The position numbers and the translations under genes were made by a program. Positions 8,396-16,930 of a stretch of DNA of 64,000 nucleotides are shown piece after piece. The notes under the pieces were generated by a model, which was not told the DNA's origin, did no database searches, and was given only the letters and a program-made list of their open reading frames with translations. The stretch is taken from contig NZ_JAIZAP010000010.1 of assembly GCF_020404745.1 (NCBI RefSeq), positions 62,001-126,000 on the forward strand, read 5' to 3'. How positions within the stretch are numbered: position 1 is the first letter of the stretch; every line of letters starts with the position of its first letter. The DNA comes from Aquibacillus saliphilus (GTDB lineage: Bacteria > Bacillota > Bacilli > Bacillales > Amphibacillaceae).

Positions 8396-9412
8396 ATGCT
8401 TACTATCGGTTATATTGGAAATGGGAAAAGCACGAACAGGTATCATCTGCCGTTCGTATTGCAAAGAGAGAATATAAAGGTACAAACCATTTATCGAAGA
8501 AATCCTGACCATGATAGTTGGGATCCTATTCCTGGAGTAAAGTATACTTCTGATTTAGATGAATTGTTACATGACAAAGACATTCAACTGATTGTTATTT
8601 GCACTCAACATGACAGTCATTATGAATACGCAAAATTGGTATTAGAACATAATAAAAACTGTTTGGTTGAAAAGCCGTTTATGGAAACCTCCGAAAAGGC
8701 AAAAGAAATATTTGCATTGGCCAGTGAGAAAGGATTAATCGTTCAGGCATATCAAAACAGACGTTTTGATAGTGATTTTTTAACCGTACAAAAGGTCGTT
8801 GAAGAAGGGAAAATGGGGGACTTGCTGGAAGTGGAAATGCATTTTGACTATTATCGTCCCGAAGCATCTGAGTCTGTTCATTCTTTTGATCCTGCTTCGT
8901 CATTTTTATATGGACATGGCTGCCATACACTAGATCAGGCTATCAGCTATTTTGGCAAGCCAGACCATATCCATTATGATGTAAGGCAGTTATTGGGACA
9001 GGGAAGAAAGAACGATTATTTTGATATAGATTTATATTATGGAGAGTTAAAGGTATCTATAAAATCAAGTTATTTTAGATTAAAAGAAAGACCTAGCTTC
9101 GTCGTTTATGGCAAAAAGGGATGCTTTGTGAAAGAAACCAAAGATCGTCAGGAAGAGCATTTAAAGTTATTTTACATGCCTGATAACAAAGATTTTGGTC
9201 TAGATACCATCAAACATTATGGTGTACTGACATATATCGATGAAGAAGGAACAGTCCACGAAGAAAAACCGAAATCCGTAAATGGCGATTATGGAAGAGT
9301 ATATGATGATTTATATGAAGCCATCATCCATGGCAAAGATAAAACCATAACAGACGAACAGACACTACTTCAAATGGAAATATTAGAAACTGGAGTGAAA
9401 GATTTGAAGTAG
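8396..9412 (+). CDS. Gfo/Idh/MocA family oxidoreductase, copy 1
   Basis: The 338-residue protein has an N-terminal Rossmann fold (LTIGYIGNGKSTNRYHLPF) and the EKPF motif of the family at about residue 94, followed by a YQNRRFDSD segment. The C-terminal dimerisation/substrate domain contains a GHGCHTLDQAISYFG stretch, where the His is typical of the catalytic region. These enzymes are NAD(P)-dependent sugar or scyllo-inositol-type dehydrogenases; the substrate here is unknown. GGGAGG sits 6 bases before the ATG. It is a single-gene unit with its own upstream region, repeated at 13994-15010. The nearby nucleotidyltransferase and restriction genes are unrelated to its chemistry. Confidence 0.88.
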   Translation: MLTIGYIGNGKSTNRYHLPFVLQRENIKVQTIYRRNPDHDSWDPIPGVKYTSDLDELLHDKDIQLIVICTQHDSHYEYAKLVLEHNKNCLVEKPFMETSEKAKEIFALASEKGLIVQAYQNRRFDSDFLTVQKVVEEGKMGDLLEVEMHFDYYRPEASESVHSFDPASSFLYGHGCHTLDQAISYFGKPDHIHYDVRQLLGQGRKNDYFDIDLYYGELKVSIKSSYFRLKERPSFVVYGKKGCFVKETKDRQEEHLKLFYMPDNKDFGLDTIKHYGVLTYIDEEGTVHEEKPKSVNGDYGRVYDDLYEAIIHGKDKTITDEQTLLQMEILETGVKDLK

Positions 9413-9432
9413 AGTGGTCGTAGCGGTGCCTG

Positions 9433-9496
9433 AGTTGATGGGGTCAGACCCATCTCATGGACAAGTGTCCACAAGGAGGGTCTGGCGCCTTTTTTT
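9433..9496 (+). repeat. Dispersed GGGGTCAGACCC element with terminator-like end
   Basis: GGTCAGACCC and GGAGGGTCTGGC arms surround the shared CTCATGGACAAGTGTCCACA core and end in TTTTTT, so the element may act as the terminator of the oxidoreductase gene. The same element closes copy 2 (15030-15093). Confidence 0.65.
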
Positions 9497-9515
9497 AATG
9501 GGTTTATTAACATTA

Positions 9516-10358
9516 TCAAAGCGGTAGATGTATTTCACTTGTTGGGTTATAAACTTTAAGCCAATTTTCTGTTTCAGCCTTTATCCAACTTCCAAAGTGA
9601 TTCAAGAATTTCAATATTTCTTCTGAACTTGATAATGGGTTGATTGCGTACCAAAGCGCTGTTCTCATCTCTTGATCTTTTTCAGGATAATGCTTCGAAA
9701 ATAGTTTATAGGCTGGGAATAGATCCCTTGTGTACGACTGTTCTTGAACAATGACAAGCGCACCACCAGCCCTCACAATAATTCTCATGATCCATGAACA
9801 GCAATCCTTAATGTCCTCAATGTCGTCATTTCCTGTTAAATCATGCTTGGCTTTATCAATCAGAGATGTTAAGTGAATGAGGTGTTCATTTGCCAAGGAG
9901 CTGTCGGGTTTATAATCAGGGAGCTTACTTATTAGGTTTTCGCCATAAACACAAATACCATAGGTTTTTAGAATAAATGGGATCATGGAACAATATTTTG
10001 ACTCCTCAATCTCACTTAAAGGGTAGAATCCTAATTCTACACCGTTTATAAAACGGAATTTTTGATCAATAAATTGTTCAGTTTCCTCCACCCAATCAAG
10101 ATCAATATCTTGAGGATTAGAATAGGTTACTATTATTACGTCAATATCAGATACACCTACAATGTCTAACCCTCTTGGCACAGATCCTCTTATATAAATG
10201 CTGTGAATTTCCTTTGGTAAAACAAAAAGGCAGCTTTCATTTATTAGTCGGATTACTTCTTGAAATTTATTATTGATTTTTTTGGGATCAGACTGGCTTA
10301 TTATATAGCCTTCGTCGTCTACAGAACATAAAGATCCTATTTCTTTAATTTCAGTCAT
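9516..10358 (-). CDS. Aminoglycoside-type nucleotidyltransferase domain protein
   Basis: This 280-residue soluble protein has the polymerase-beta-type nucleotidyltransferase signature: GSVPRG at about residues 58-63, then SDIDVIIV, giving the GSxxxG...DxD metal-binding pair. The rest is a helical domain like that of streptomycin/spectinomycin adenylyltransferases or DUF4111 proteins. It could modify a small molecule such as an aminoglycoside, but resistance cannot be claimed from sequence. It is a lone minus-strand gene just inside the direct repeat, ahead of the restriction-modification genes, and so is part of the inserted or bracketed segment. Confidence 0.75.
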   Translation of the reverse strand: MTEIKEIGSLCSVDDEGYIISQSDPKKINNKFQEVIRLINESCLFVLPKEIHSIYIRGSVPRGLDIVGVSDIDVIIVTYSNPQDIDLDWVEETEQFIDQKFRFINGVELGFYPLSEIEESKYCSMIPFILKTYGICVYGENLISKLPDYKPDSSLANEHLIHLTSLIDKAKHDLTGNDDIEDIKDCCSWIMRIIVRAGGALVIVQEQSYTRDLFPAYKLFSKHYPEKDQEMRTALWYAINPLSSSEEILKFLNHFGSWIKAETENWLKVYNPTSEIHLPL

Positions 10359-10810
10359 ATTTAAAAGTCCCCATTTCTTTAAGACTCAGTTTCGATATAT
10401 ACTCATTGGTTGAACAAGATTCAATGTTTAAGTCGTGAAAGTAGGTATCCTAAGGGTATCATAGGTTTCAATGCTTGGAAATAAAATCCCTTTCATCATT
10501 ATATCGTTCATTGTAACTTTGTTTCGCTGATGATGAATTCCTTCTAATGTAAGATAATTGTTTAGATACTTAGTCGTGTGTAATTCAATTAATCTAGTTC
10601 TATTTCAATATTTAAAATTGCCATAATCATTTTAAGTAACTTTTTACTTGGTTTTCTTCGTTTCCAGGATAAGTGAAATATAAGTAACTAATAGAAAAAT
10701 ATCAAAAATAAAATTAGCGAACGAGTGTTTGCGTGGTATAATATAATTAATTGTAAATACTTGTAGAAAATATGTTACGATATTAATTCAGCAGAAGGAG
10801 ACGTATTAAT
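10359..10810. other. Divergent spacer between nucleotidyltransferase and methyltransferase genes
   Basis: AT-rich, no ORF. It must hold divergent promoters; the clearest is the methyltransferase promoter at 10714-10742. Confidence 0.5.
10714..10742 (+). promoter_or_regulatory. Candidate promoter of the DNA methyltransferase
   Basis: TTAGCG (10714-10719), 17-bp spacer, TATAAT (10737-10742), about 70 bp before the ATG. Confidence 0.5.
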
Positions 10811-12346
10811 ATGGGTAGACATGCAAAAGTTTTAGAAAAGGATAACATCGATAGACGTGAATTAGGTTATTATTATACTCCGAACTTTGTTTCAAAATAC
10901 ATTAGTAGTAGATTACTAATGTTAAATCCAAATGGGCAAACAGTACTTGACCCATGTGTTGGAAAAGAAGAGTTGCTAGAAGAATTCTTTCAAAATAATA
11001 AACTTGTTGATGGTATAGACGTGTACAAATATAAAGAGGATTACAGAAGTAATTTTATTCAAAAAGACTTTATCGAATTTTATTCGGAAATTAAGAGAAG
11101 TCAAAACGGGTCACAAATGACTATGGATAATTATAGCGATGTGGCGTATGAAAGTAAGCAATCAACTGACCTAGGTTATGATTATATAATAGCTAATCCA
11201 CCTTATAATTGCCATGAGGTTGATTATATTAAGAGCAATAAATCGAATTTAAAAGAACTGTTTCCTGAGGTTGGAGTGCACAATATGTATAGCATGTTCA
11301 TTTCAGCCATAATTGATATAGCAAAAGAAGGTTCGTTAATTGGTCTTATTACTTATGATTCATTTTTCACCGCAAAGGCTCATTCAGGATTAAGAAATAA
11401 GATTTTAAGCGAGTGTACAATTCATGAAATAACTATGTGTCCTAATGACCTTTTTCATGAGCAAGATGCTGATGTACGAACAAGTATAGTTATTTTACAA
11501 AAAGGAAAGTCGTCTCAAAGTGATGTTTTTGTTAGTAATCGACCCTTATCAAAAGGAGATTTTGAAATTCAATTAGAAAAACAACTTACCAATTTTAGAG
11601 CCAGCAATCAAAAAGTTTATAAGTTGTCAGATATTATATTGAATAATCCTAAAGACGGTTATGAATTTATAATTGAATGTCCAGATGATATTAAAAGTCT
11701 ATTCTTAAATGATCGACTTGGAGAAAAGTTTAAATGTATAACAGGTATTTCAACGGGTAATGATCAATTGTATCTCTCTAAAGTAAAGGAAGATCCATTT
11801 ATAATACCATTTTACAAAAATCCAGGTAAAAATAGATTTTTCACTAAAAATAATTTATATTTGCATAAGGACTTTTTGAAATTTGATTCTGAGATTAAGA
11901 ACTTTATGGTCAGAAATAAAAAGCTCTTATATGAACCTGGAATTACCTGTTCTTCAATGGGAGTTGAATTTACAGCTGCTAAGCTTCCTAAAGACTCTAC
12001 GTATGGAGTCAATGCAAACATAATTTGCGATGATCATGAGGCTTGGTGGCTGTTAGCTTATTTGAATTCAGAATTAGTAAGTTACTTAGTTAGAGGGATA
12101 TTAATAAGATCTAATATGATTACTTCTGGTTATGTTTCTCGTATTCCTTTAATTAATATAAATGAAAATGATAAAACTAATTTAGGTCATTTAGCTAAAG
12201 AGGCACACGATAAGGCAAATGACGGAGAATCCTATCAAAAATTATTAAATGAAATTAATCATATAGTAAATAGATGTGCATTATTAAGTGATAACACCAT
12301 TAAAAAAATTAAAAAATTTAACTTAGACCTAATAAAAAACACTTAA
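10811..12346 (+). CDS. Type II DNA adenine-N6 methyltransferase
   Basis: The 511-residue protein has the gamma-class N6-adenine methyltransferase order: motif X-like YYYTPNFVSKYI (residues 20-31), AdoMet motif I VLDPCVGKEE (45-54), acidic motif II (GIDVYKY), and catalytic motif IV NPPY (129-132). A long C-terminal target-recognition region follows. GAAGGAG lies 9 bases before the ATG. It converges with the candidate endonuclease gene at 12374-13117 and the two share one terminator. It would protect host DNA by methylating adenine in the recognition sequence, which cannot be read from the protein. The whole pair sits between 1,230-bp direct repeats. Confidence 0.9.
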   Translation: MGRHAKVLEKDNIDRRELGYYYTPNFVSKYISSRLLMLNPNGQTVLDPCVGKEELLEEFFQNNKLVDGIDVYKYKEDYRSNFIQKDFIEFYSEIKRSQNGSQMTMDNYSDVAYESKQSTDLGYDYIIANPPYNCHEVDYIKSNKSNLKELFPEVGVHNMYSMFISAIIDIAKEGSLIGLITYDSFFTAKAHSGLRNKILSECTIHEITMCPNDLFHEQDADVRTSIVILQKGKSSQSDVFVSNRPLSKGDFEIQLEKQLTNFRASNQKVYKLSDIILNNPKDGYEFIIECPDDIKSLFLNDRLGEKFKCITGISTGNDQLYLSKVKEDPFIIPFYKNPGKNRFFTKNNLYLHKDFLKFDSEIKNFMVRNKKLLYEPGITCSSMGVEFTAAKLPKDSTYGVNANIICDDHEAWWLLAYLNSELVSYLVRGILIRSNMITSGYVSRIPLININENDKTNLGHLAKEAHDKANDGESYQKLLNEINHIVNRCALLSDNTIKKIKKFNLDLIKNT

Positions 12347-12370
12347 GAGCTTGGAAACTTCCAAGCTCTT
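12345..12370. terminator. Bidirectional terminator between methyltransferase and endonuclease genes
   Basis: Perfect 10-bp arms (AAGAGCTTGG and its complement) with a 6-base loop, T-rich on one side and A-rich on the other. It serves both convergent genes. Confidence 0.9.
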
Positions 12371-12373
12371 TTT

Positions 12374-13117
12374 TTAATTTGAGATTGTTTGTATTTGTTC
12401 TATGCTTAGTTTTAAAGCGTTTGAAATTTCTACAATGGTTTCATCATTATCCATTCTTTTTCTTATACTTTTCTTTAATTTTGTTTTCCCGCCAAGTTTT
12501 GCAATTTTATTTTCTTCTATTAACTCCGCCAAGAATTCTTCATTTGTGCGTGGAACCATTTCGTTTAAATTTTTATACTGACTTGATTGTAGATTACCGT
12601 TGTTACTAGGGTTTACATAGACATCTGGAATCCATGTTGTAGGGCATATTATACACTTTACCAGTTCTATTTCCATTTCACTTGTAAAGTTTATTAGAAA
12701 TGTTGCAACGTATAAGTTACTAGTAGGGTTTTGTGTTAAAAAGTCAATTAGTCCAATAGCTTTAGAAATATCATCTTTGTTTACTCTTCCATTAATAACA
12801 GCAGACTTTATATTAACATAGGACTTTACGCCATTTTCCAACTCAAATTCAAAGTCATAGACGCCAATTTCGGAACTAGCTGGTACAACTGATTTAAAAC
12901 CATAATCATGATAATATTTTTCTAAATTTTGACTGATAACTTCTTCAACGATTCTCCATACTGTTCTTCCTTTTGCAGATTTTCTCCAGCCAAAGGGCAT
13001 TAGCTCGTTATTAGCAATGGGAATATATTTAATGCGGTCTTGAATTAATTGATTAATATTTTTTTCAAGAAAATCCCTTTCTTGTTCAAGGTTATGTATT
13101 ATCATGTCTCTATTCAA
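12374..13117 (-). CDS. Candidate type II restriction endonuclease
   Basis: This 247-residue protein is not one I can name, but position and content fit the restriction partner of the methyltransferase. It has E58/E59 in an N-terminal helix, then VYDFEFELENG (D88, E90) and YVNIKSA (N102, K104). These match a PD-(D/E)xK nuclease core of the EcoRV/HincII type, in which a helix Glu, an Asp and an (D/E)xK motif hold the metal. The usual acidic residue two before the Lys is Asn here, which is odd and should be checked. The C-terminal LSIEQIQTISN piece may be a small helix-turn-helix. Convergent with the methyltransferase; both lie between the direct repeats. Confidence 0.65.
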   Translation of the reverse strand: MNRDMIIHNLEQERDFLEKNINQLIQDRIKYIPIANNELMPFGWRKSAKGRTVWRIVEEVISQNLEKYYHDYGFKSVVPASSEIGVYDFEFELENGVKSYVNIKSAVINGRVNKDDISKAIGLIDFLTQNPTSNLYVATFLINFTSEMEIELVKCIICPTTWIPDVYVNPSNNGNLQSSQYKNLNEMVPRTNEEFLAELIEENKIAKLGGKTKLKKSIRKRMDNDETIVEISNALKLSIEQIQTISN

Positions 13118-13211
13118 TTAGAATCCCCCTCGTAAAAAGTGTATATTTGTCTATTATAACATGTGGTAATTCTTAAATTTCTAATAATTATTGACTTCGA
13201 TGTAAAATGTA

Positions 13212-13270
13212 TGGTTCTCTGTCAAATGTGGTGGAGTGAAAAACACACCACCACATTTGACAGAGAACCA
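13212..13270. repeat. Perfect long hairpin, 23-bp arms
   Basis: Arms at 13212-13234 and 13248-13270 are exact complements around a 13-base loop, followed by CTTTTTT. The outer sequence GGTTCTCTGTCAAATGTGG resembles ISL3-family terminal repeats (from memory), so this could be a miniature remnant as well as a terminator. Confidence 0.75.
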
Positions 13271-13358
13271 CTTTTTTCTGTAATGAATGTTTATCCTCTC
13301 AGGTATGTGTTTCAATTTTCCTGATAAGTTAAAAATATTAATAGATGGAGGGAGTATT

Positions 13359-13782
13359 ATGAAACTACCTATCAGACCTTTTGTAGAATTTACAAAGAAA
13401 CATTGGAAAGAAATAGGTCCAATATAAAAAAAGAAAAGAGCTAATGCAATACAAATTGGAAGTGGAACAATATATCAGACAAATAGAGGATGAGGAAAAA
13501 TCTGAAGTGAAAGCAAAAAAGCCTATCCATTCGAAAAGAATAAAAAACTGGCAATCTGTATTAATACAAATTGAAGACAAAATTGCTACAAAAGACTATC
13601 ATGAATATTTTATGATTTATAACGATAGTGATTACAATAGTCAATATTTCGAAGGGTACCTTACACTAGTTAATAAATTTAGGAATCTAATTAATAATGA
13701 AGATAATGGTCCCTTGTGTGAATTTTTATCTAAAACTATTAAGAAAAGTCAGACAGAATTAGAAAAGGATCTTGGTATTTAA
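13359..13782 (+). pseudogene. Small hypothetical gene with an N-terminal frameshift
   Basis: ATG 13359 has an ideal GGAGGGAG site and reads MKLPIRPFVEFTKKHW before TAA at 13424-13426. The +1 frame continues smoothly through QYKKRKELMQYKLEVEQYI to a stop at 13780-13782. The best reading is one gene of about 140 residues broken near the A-rich tract at 13425-13437. The body is charged and helical (KSEVKAKKPIHSKRIKNWQSV) with no recognisable domain. The fragment from 13444 could still be translated from its own ATG (112 residues), but that start lacks a good ribosome binding site. A sequencing error in the A tract is the alternative. Confidence 0.5.
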
Positions 13783-13800
13783 TGAATGTTAGTTTTCTGA

Positions 13801-13850
13801 GAGTTGATAGGGTCTGACCCTCTCATGAACAAGTGTCCACAAGGAGGTCC
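13801..13850 (+). repeat. Dispersed GGGTCTGACCC / ACAAGTGTCCACAA element
   Basis: A further copy of the REP-like family immediately before direct-repeat copy 2, so REP-like sequences lie at both repeat junctions. Confidence 0.6.
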
Positions 13851-13993
13851 AGAACATTTCCACCATTCTTGTGGCTGTAAGCATACTATGCTTCACTTTT
13901 GCTAAGTTATAGAAAAATTTCCATTTCCCATCTATACTTATAGCAGGAGATAGTTATGAATACCGAATAATTACAAGATTTTAGGAGGCTGTT

Positions 13994-15010
13994 ATGCTTA
14001 CTATCGGTTATATTGGAAATGGGAAAAGCACGAACAGATATCATCTGCCGTTCGTGTTGCAAAGAGAGAATATAAAGGTACAAACCATTTATCGGAGAAA
14101 TCCTGACCATGATAGTTGGGATCGTATTCCAGGAGTGAAGTATACTTCTGATTTAGATGAATTGTTACATGACAAAGACATTCAACTGATTGTTATTTGC
14201 ACCCAACATGACAGTCATTATGAATACGCAAAATTGGTATTAGAACATAATAAAAACTGTTTGGTTGAAAAGCCGTTTATGGAAACCTCTGAACAGGCAA
14301 AAGAAATATTTGCATTGGCCAGTGAGAAAGGATTAATCGTTCAGGCATATCAAAACAGACGTTTTGATAGTGATTTTTTAACCGTACAAAAGGTCGTTGA
14401 AGAAAGGAAAATAGGGGACTTGCTGGAAGTGGAAATGCATTTTGACTATTATCGTCCCGAAGCATCTGAGTCTGTTCATTCTTTTGATCCTGCTTCGTCA
14501 TTTTTATATGGACATGGCTGCCATACACTAGATCAGGCTATCAGCTATTTTGGCAAGCCAGATCATATCCATTATGATGTAAGGCAGTTATTGGGACAAG
14601 GAAGAAAGAACGATTATTTTGATATAGATTTATATTATGGAGAGTTGAAGGTATCTATAAAATCCAGTTATTTTAGACTGAAAGAAAGACCTAGCTTCGT
14701 CGTTTATGGCAAAAAGGGATGCTTTGTAAAAGAAACCAAAGATCGTCAGGAAGAGCATTTAAAGTTATTTTACATGCCTGATAACAAAGATTTTGGTCTA
14801 GATACCATCAAACATTATGGTGTACTGACATATATTGATGAAGAAGGAACAGTCCACGAAGAAAAACCGAAATCCGTAAATGGCGATTATGGAAGAGTAT
14901 ATGATGATTTATATGAAGCCATCATCCATGGCAAAGATAAAACCATAACAGACGAACAGACACTACTTCAAATGGAAATATTAGAAACTGGAGTGAAAGG
15001 TTTGGAGTAG
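13994..15010 (+). CDS. Gfo/Idh/MocA family oxidoreductase, copy 2
   Basis: The near-identical 338-residue twin of 8396-9412. Differences seen are Pro to Arg in the WDxIPG stretch, Lys to Gln in SExAKE, Gly-Lys-Met to Arg-Lys-Ile in EExKxGD, and two changes in the last four residues. Rossmann and EKPF motifs are intact, so both copies should be active NAD(P)-dependent dehydrogenases. It keeps the same upstream 130 bp, GGAGG site and downstream REP-like terminator. It forms the right bracket of the restriction-modification segment. Confidence 0.88.
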   Translation: MLTIGYIGNGKSTNRYHLPFVLQRENIKVQTIYRRNPDHDSWDRIPGVKYTSDLDELLHDKDIQLIVICTQHDSHYEYAKLVLEHNKNCLVEKPFMETSEQAKEIFALASEKGLIVQAYQNRRFDSDFLTVQKVVEERKIGDLLEVEMHFDYYRPEASESVHSFDPASSFLYGHGCHTLDQAISYFGKPDHIHYDVRQLLGQGRKNDYFDIDLYYGELKVSIKSSYFRLKERPSFVVYGKKGCFVKETKDRQEEHLKLFYMPDNKDFGLDTIKHYGVLTYIDEEGTVHEEKPKSVNGDYGRVYDDLYEAIIHGKDKTITDEQTLLQMEILETGVKGLE

Positions 15011-15029
15011 AGTGGTCGCAGCGGCGCCT

Positions 15030-15093
15030 GAGTTGATGGGGTCAGACCCATCTCATGGACAAGTGTCCACAAGGAGGGTCTGGCACCTTTTTT
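15030..15093 (+). repeat. Dispersed GGGGTCAGACCC element closing copy 2
   Basis: Same structure as 9433-9496, ending in CCTTTTTT. Confidence 0.65.
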
Positions 15094-15174
15094 CGGAAAA
15101 TTGCTTATTAAAGTGACTGTGACTGACCTTTATTATATAATTTAATAAAATACTATTTCTTTGGAGGTGTTACG

Positions 15175-15426
15175 ATGGCTATTCAAGATATTCGAAAACT
15201 AGCGCATGAATTGTTGGATGAACTTGAAGATGAGCAAGTTTCTGAAGTTGTTGGAAAAATGCGTTATATGAAAATCAAACGCGATAAAATGAACTATAAA
15301 GATGATTTTCCTTTGGTAGAGCTAACTAAAGAGGAAGTTAAGGCAATAAATAAAGCTAAAAGCGAATTTCAAAATGGCGAATATTATACTCATGAAGATG
15401 TATTTGGAGAAGAAGATTATGTATGA
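15175..15426 (+). CDS. RelB/Phd-like antitoxin
   Basis: The 83-residue acidic protein starts with a helical segment (IQDIRKLAHELLDELEDEQVSEVVGKM). Its C-terminal part carries ELTKEEVKAINKAKSEFQNGEYYTHEDVF, the usual ending of small antitoxins paired with RelE/ParE toxins, in which the C-terminal arm wraps the toxin. GGAGGTG lies before the ATG. The RelE-like gene begins inside its last 8 bases, so the two are translationally coupled and probably autoregulated. A promoter-like TATATAAT stretch lies near 15135. Confidence 0.8.
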   Translation: MAIQDIRKLAHELLDELEDEQVSEVVGKMRYMKIKRDKMNYKDDFPLVELTKEEVKAINKAKSEFQNGEYYTHEDVFGEEDYV

Positions 15427-15736
15427 AATTTTATACTCTAAACAAGCTGCTAAATATATTAAAAAACAAGACAAACCAACCAGAAGGCGACTAGAGAAAG
15501 CATTGCTTACCTTGGCTGAAAACCCATACCAAACTTTGAATCTTGATATTAGTCCTTTGAAAGGTATTAACAGTGCTTTTCGTTTGCGTGTTGGAGATTT
15601 TAGAATCATTTATGAGCTAAAAAATAAGGAATTACTTATTTTTGTTATTGCCGTAGGTAGTAGGGGTGAAATATACAAAGGAATGATAAGGGAAGCGTGT
15701 TTTGATTTAAGTAACTCTTTACCAATTCACCGTTAG
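15419..15736 (+). CDS. RelE/ParE family toxin
   Basis: The 105-residue protein begins MYEILYSKQAAKYIKKQDKPTRRRL and contains LKGINSAFRLRVGDFRIIYEL and VIAVGSRGEIYK. These match the RelE fold: basic patch, RxxxGxxRxxY strand, and final G-R-x-x-(I/V)-Y motif. Toxins of this type are ribosome-dependent mRNA interferases. ATG 15419 is chosen since it overlaps the antitoxin end; upstream in-frame ATGs lie deep in the antitoxin gene. An extra tail of about 15 residues after EIYK is not typical and may come from loss of the original stop. Confidence 0.85.
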   Translation: MYEILYSKQAAKYIKKQDKPTRRRLEKALLTLAENPYQTLNLDISPLKGINSAFRLRVGDFRIIYELKNKELLIFVIAVGSRGEIYKGMIREACFDLSNSLPIHR

Positions 15737-15793
15737 AACGAACCCCCACACTATTATGCACCCCCCTATAACCCCTCAAAAAGTTATCGTTGT

Positions 15794-15985
15794 TTGAAAA
15801 AATGTTCCTTCCAATTTTGCACGTTAGATTCATTATTTAAATCAATGGATGGTGACGTAGAGGATGGTTTAGTGTTTTCAGGTGCAAGAGTACATGAATT
15901 CAAATCCAAATTACCTGTCAAAAAGATTATGGATCTAGTCATACGTGATTATCAAAGTAGTAAAGTACAGGCAGCTAATCCTTAA
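15794..15985 (+). pseudogene. C-terminal remnant, possibly of a nitronate monooxygenase-like gene
   Basis: Only about 60 residues are readable, starting at TTG without a ribosome binding site. The part MDGDVEDGLVFSGARVHEF...LPVKKIMDLVI recalls the C-terminus of 2-nitropropane dioxygenase/nitronate monooxygenase proteins (GDVEEGLVFAG...VKELM). The flavin-binding body is missing, so if the reading is right this is a gene remnant. Confidence in the family is low. Confidence 0.4.
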
Positions 15986-16129
15986 TTAGAAATAAATTGA
16001 CTCAAGTGAAAAATAGAAGAGAGCCTCTATTTGAGATTTGATGTGGTCAGATCCTTCTCATGCACATTTCCAATTAATGAGAAATCAGGACAAAAGAACC
16101 GTCAGATCCCCGGTGATAAGCTAACGTTC

Positions 16130-16636
16130 TTATCGCTCTAGATTTTTAATAGATGCAATTACCTCTAAATGGAGTCGGCGATTTTTTGGAATATCCAAAC
16201 ATTCTTCTTCTAAATAAAAATCGTCGTAGTCTACTATAAACCCACATTCCATTACTTCATAGAAATTTTTAAACAATACCTCAAGCAGGGGTTGGCTCGG
16301 TAACAACGAATCTTCTAACTGGAACCTTTTTGTTGAGCTGGGATTATACCAAAAAATTTCTGACTCAAAGTCATCCCTTGTTACATAACGTTGTTTTTGA
16401 TATTCGAATAAGAAAAAACTTGATCTTCGGGTGTACAGGATGAGGCCATTCCGTACCGCCTTATTAAGTTTGTTCAATTCACGATCATAGTTGTCCACTT
16501 GAGGTCGATTAACTTGTTTTCCTTTTCTCTTACAATCCTTACAAATGTGCTGTCGATGCCCTTTCCCACTGAATTTCTCGTTTGGACGTGTTCTTCCACA
16601 TTGTCTACAGTAGTGGCCCCGTTTCTTCTTTCCCAT
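16130..16636 (-). CDS. Zinc-ribbon protein of unknown function
   Basis: The 168-residue protein begins MGKKKRGHYCRQCGRTRP. It has two Cys pairs (C10/C13 and C32/C35) making a treble-clef-like zinc ribbon that resembles recombination-endonuclease/HNH-type leaders. A basic linker and a C-terminal domain I do not recognise follow (LEDSLLPSQPLLEVLFKNFYEV). ATG 16636 is chosen because AAAGGAG lies 8 bases upstream. No catalytic HNH residues are visible in the rest. The gene stands alone with AT-rich DNA upstream (16637-16930, about 290 bp, nothing else seen). Confidence 0.6.
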   Translation of the reverse strand: MGKKKRGHYCRQCGRTRPNEKFSGKGHRQHICKDCKRKGKQVNRPQVDNYDRELNKLNKAVRNGLILYTRRSSFFLFEYQKQRYVTRDDFESEIFWYNPSSTKRFQLEDSLLPSQPLLEVLFKNFYEVMECGFIVDYDDFYLEEECLDIPKNRRLHLEVIASIKNLER

Positions 16637-16930
16637 GATAAAACTCCTTTTACAAATGACAGCTTTTGAAAAAGTCAAAAGTTAGCCATTTACTTCAATA
16701 GTAGTTTAATACAAAAAACAATCATTATATGGGCTTTTAATCGGTTCATTAGTTCATAATATCAGGTGATTTCTTTTTGAAATAATATCAAATGGAACAA
16801 GATAACTACACTTTTATTTTTTCATATTTATTACTATAACGTACAGTAGATTGTTTAAGTTTTCATTACTATTGATATAATAATAGAATAAAGACAAGAC
16901 ATTTCTTATTTATAGAAAGTGGTGTAAAAA

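Larger units (their letters stand above)
8267..9496 (+). repeat. 1,230-bp direct repeat, copy 1
   Basis: This block recurs at 13864-15093 with identical length, including about 130 bp upstream of the oxidoreductase gene and the downstream REP-like element ending in CCTTTTTT. The two gene products differ at only about 6 of 338 residues, so the duplication is recent. Confidence 0.9.
13864..15093 (+). repeat. 1,230-bp direct repeat, copy 2
   Basis: Same length and content as 8267-9496. Most differences fall in the first 60 bp upstream of the gene and at scattered third positions. Confidence 0.9.
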
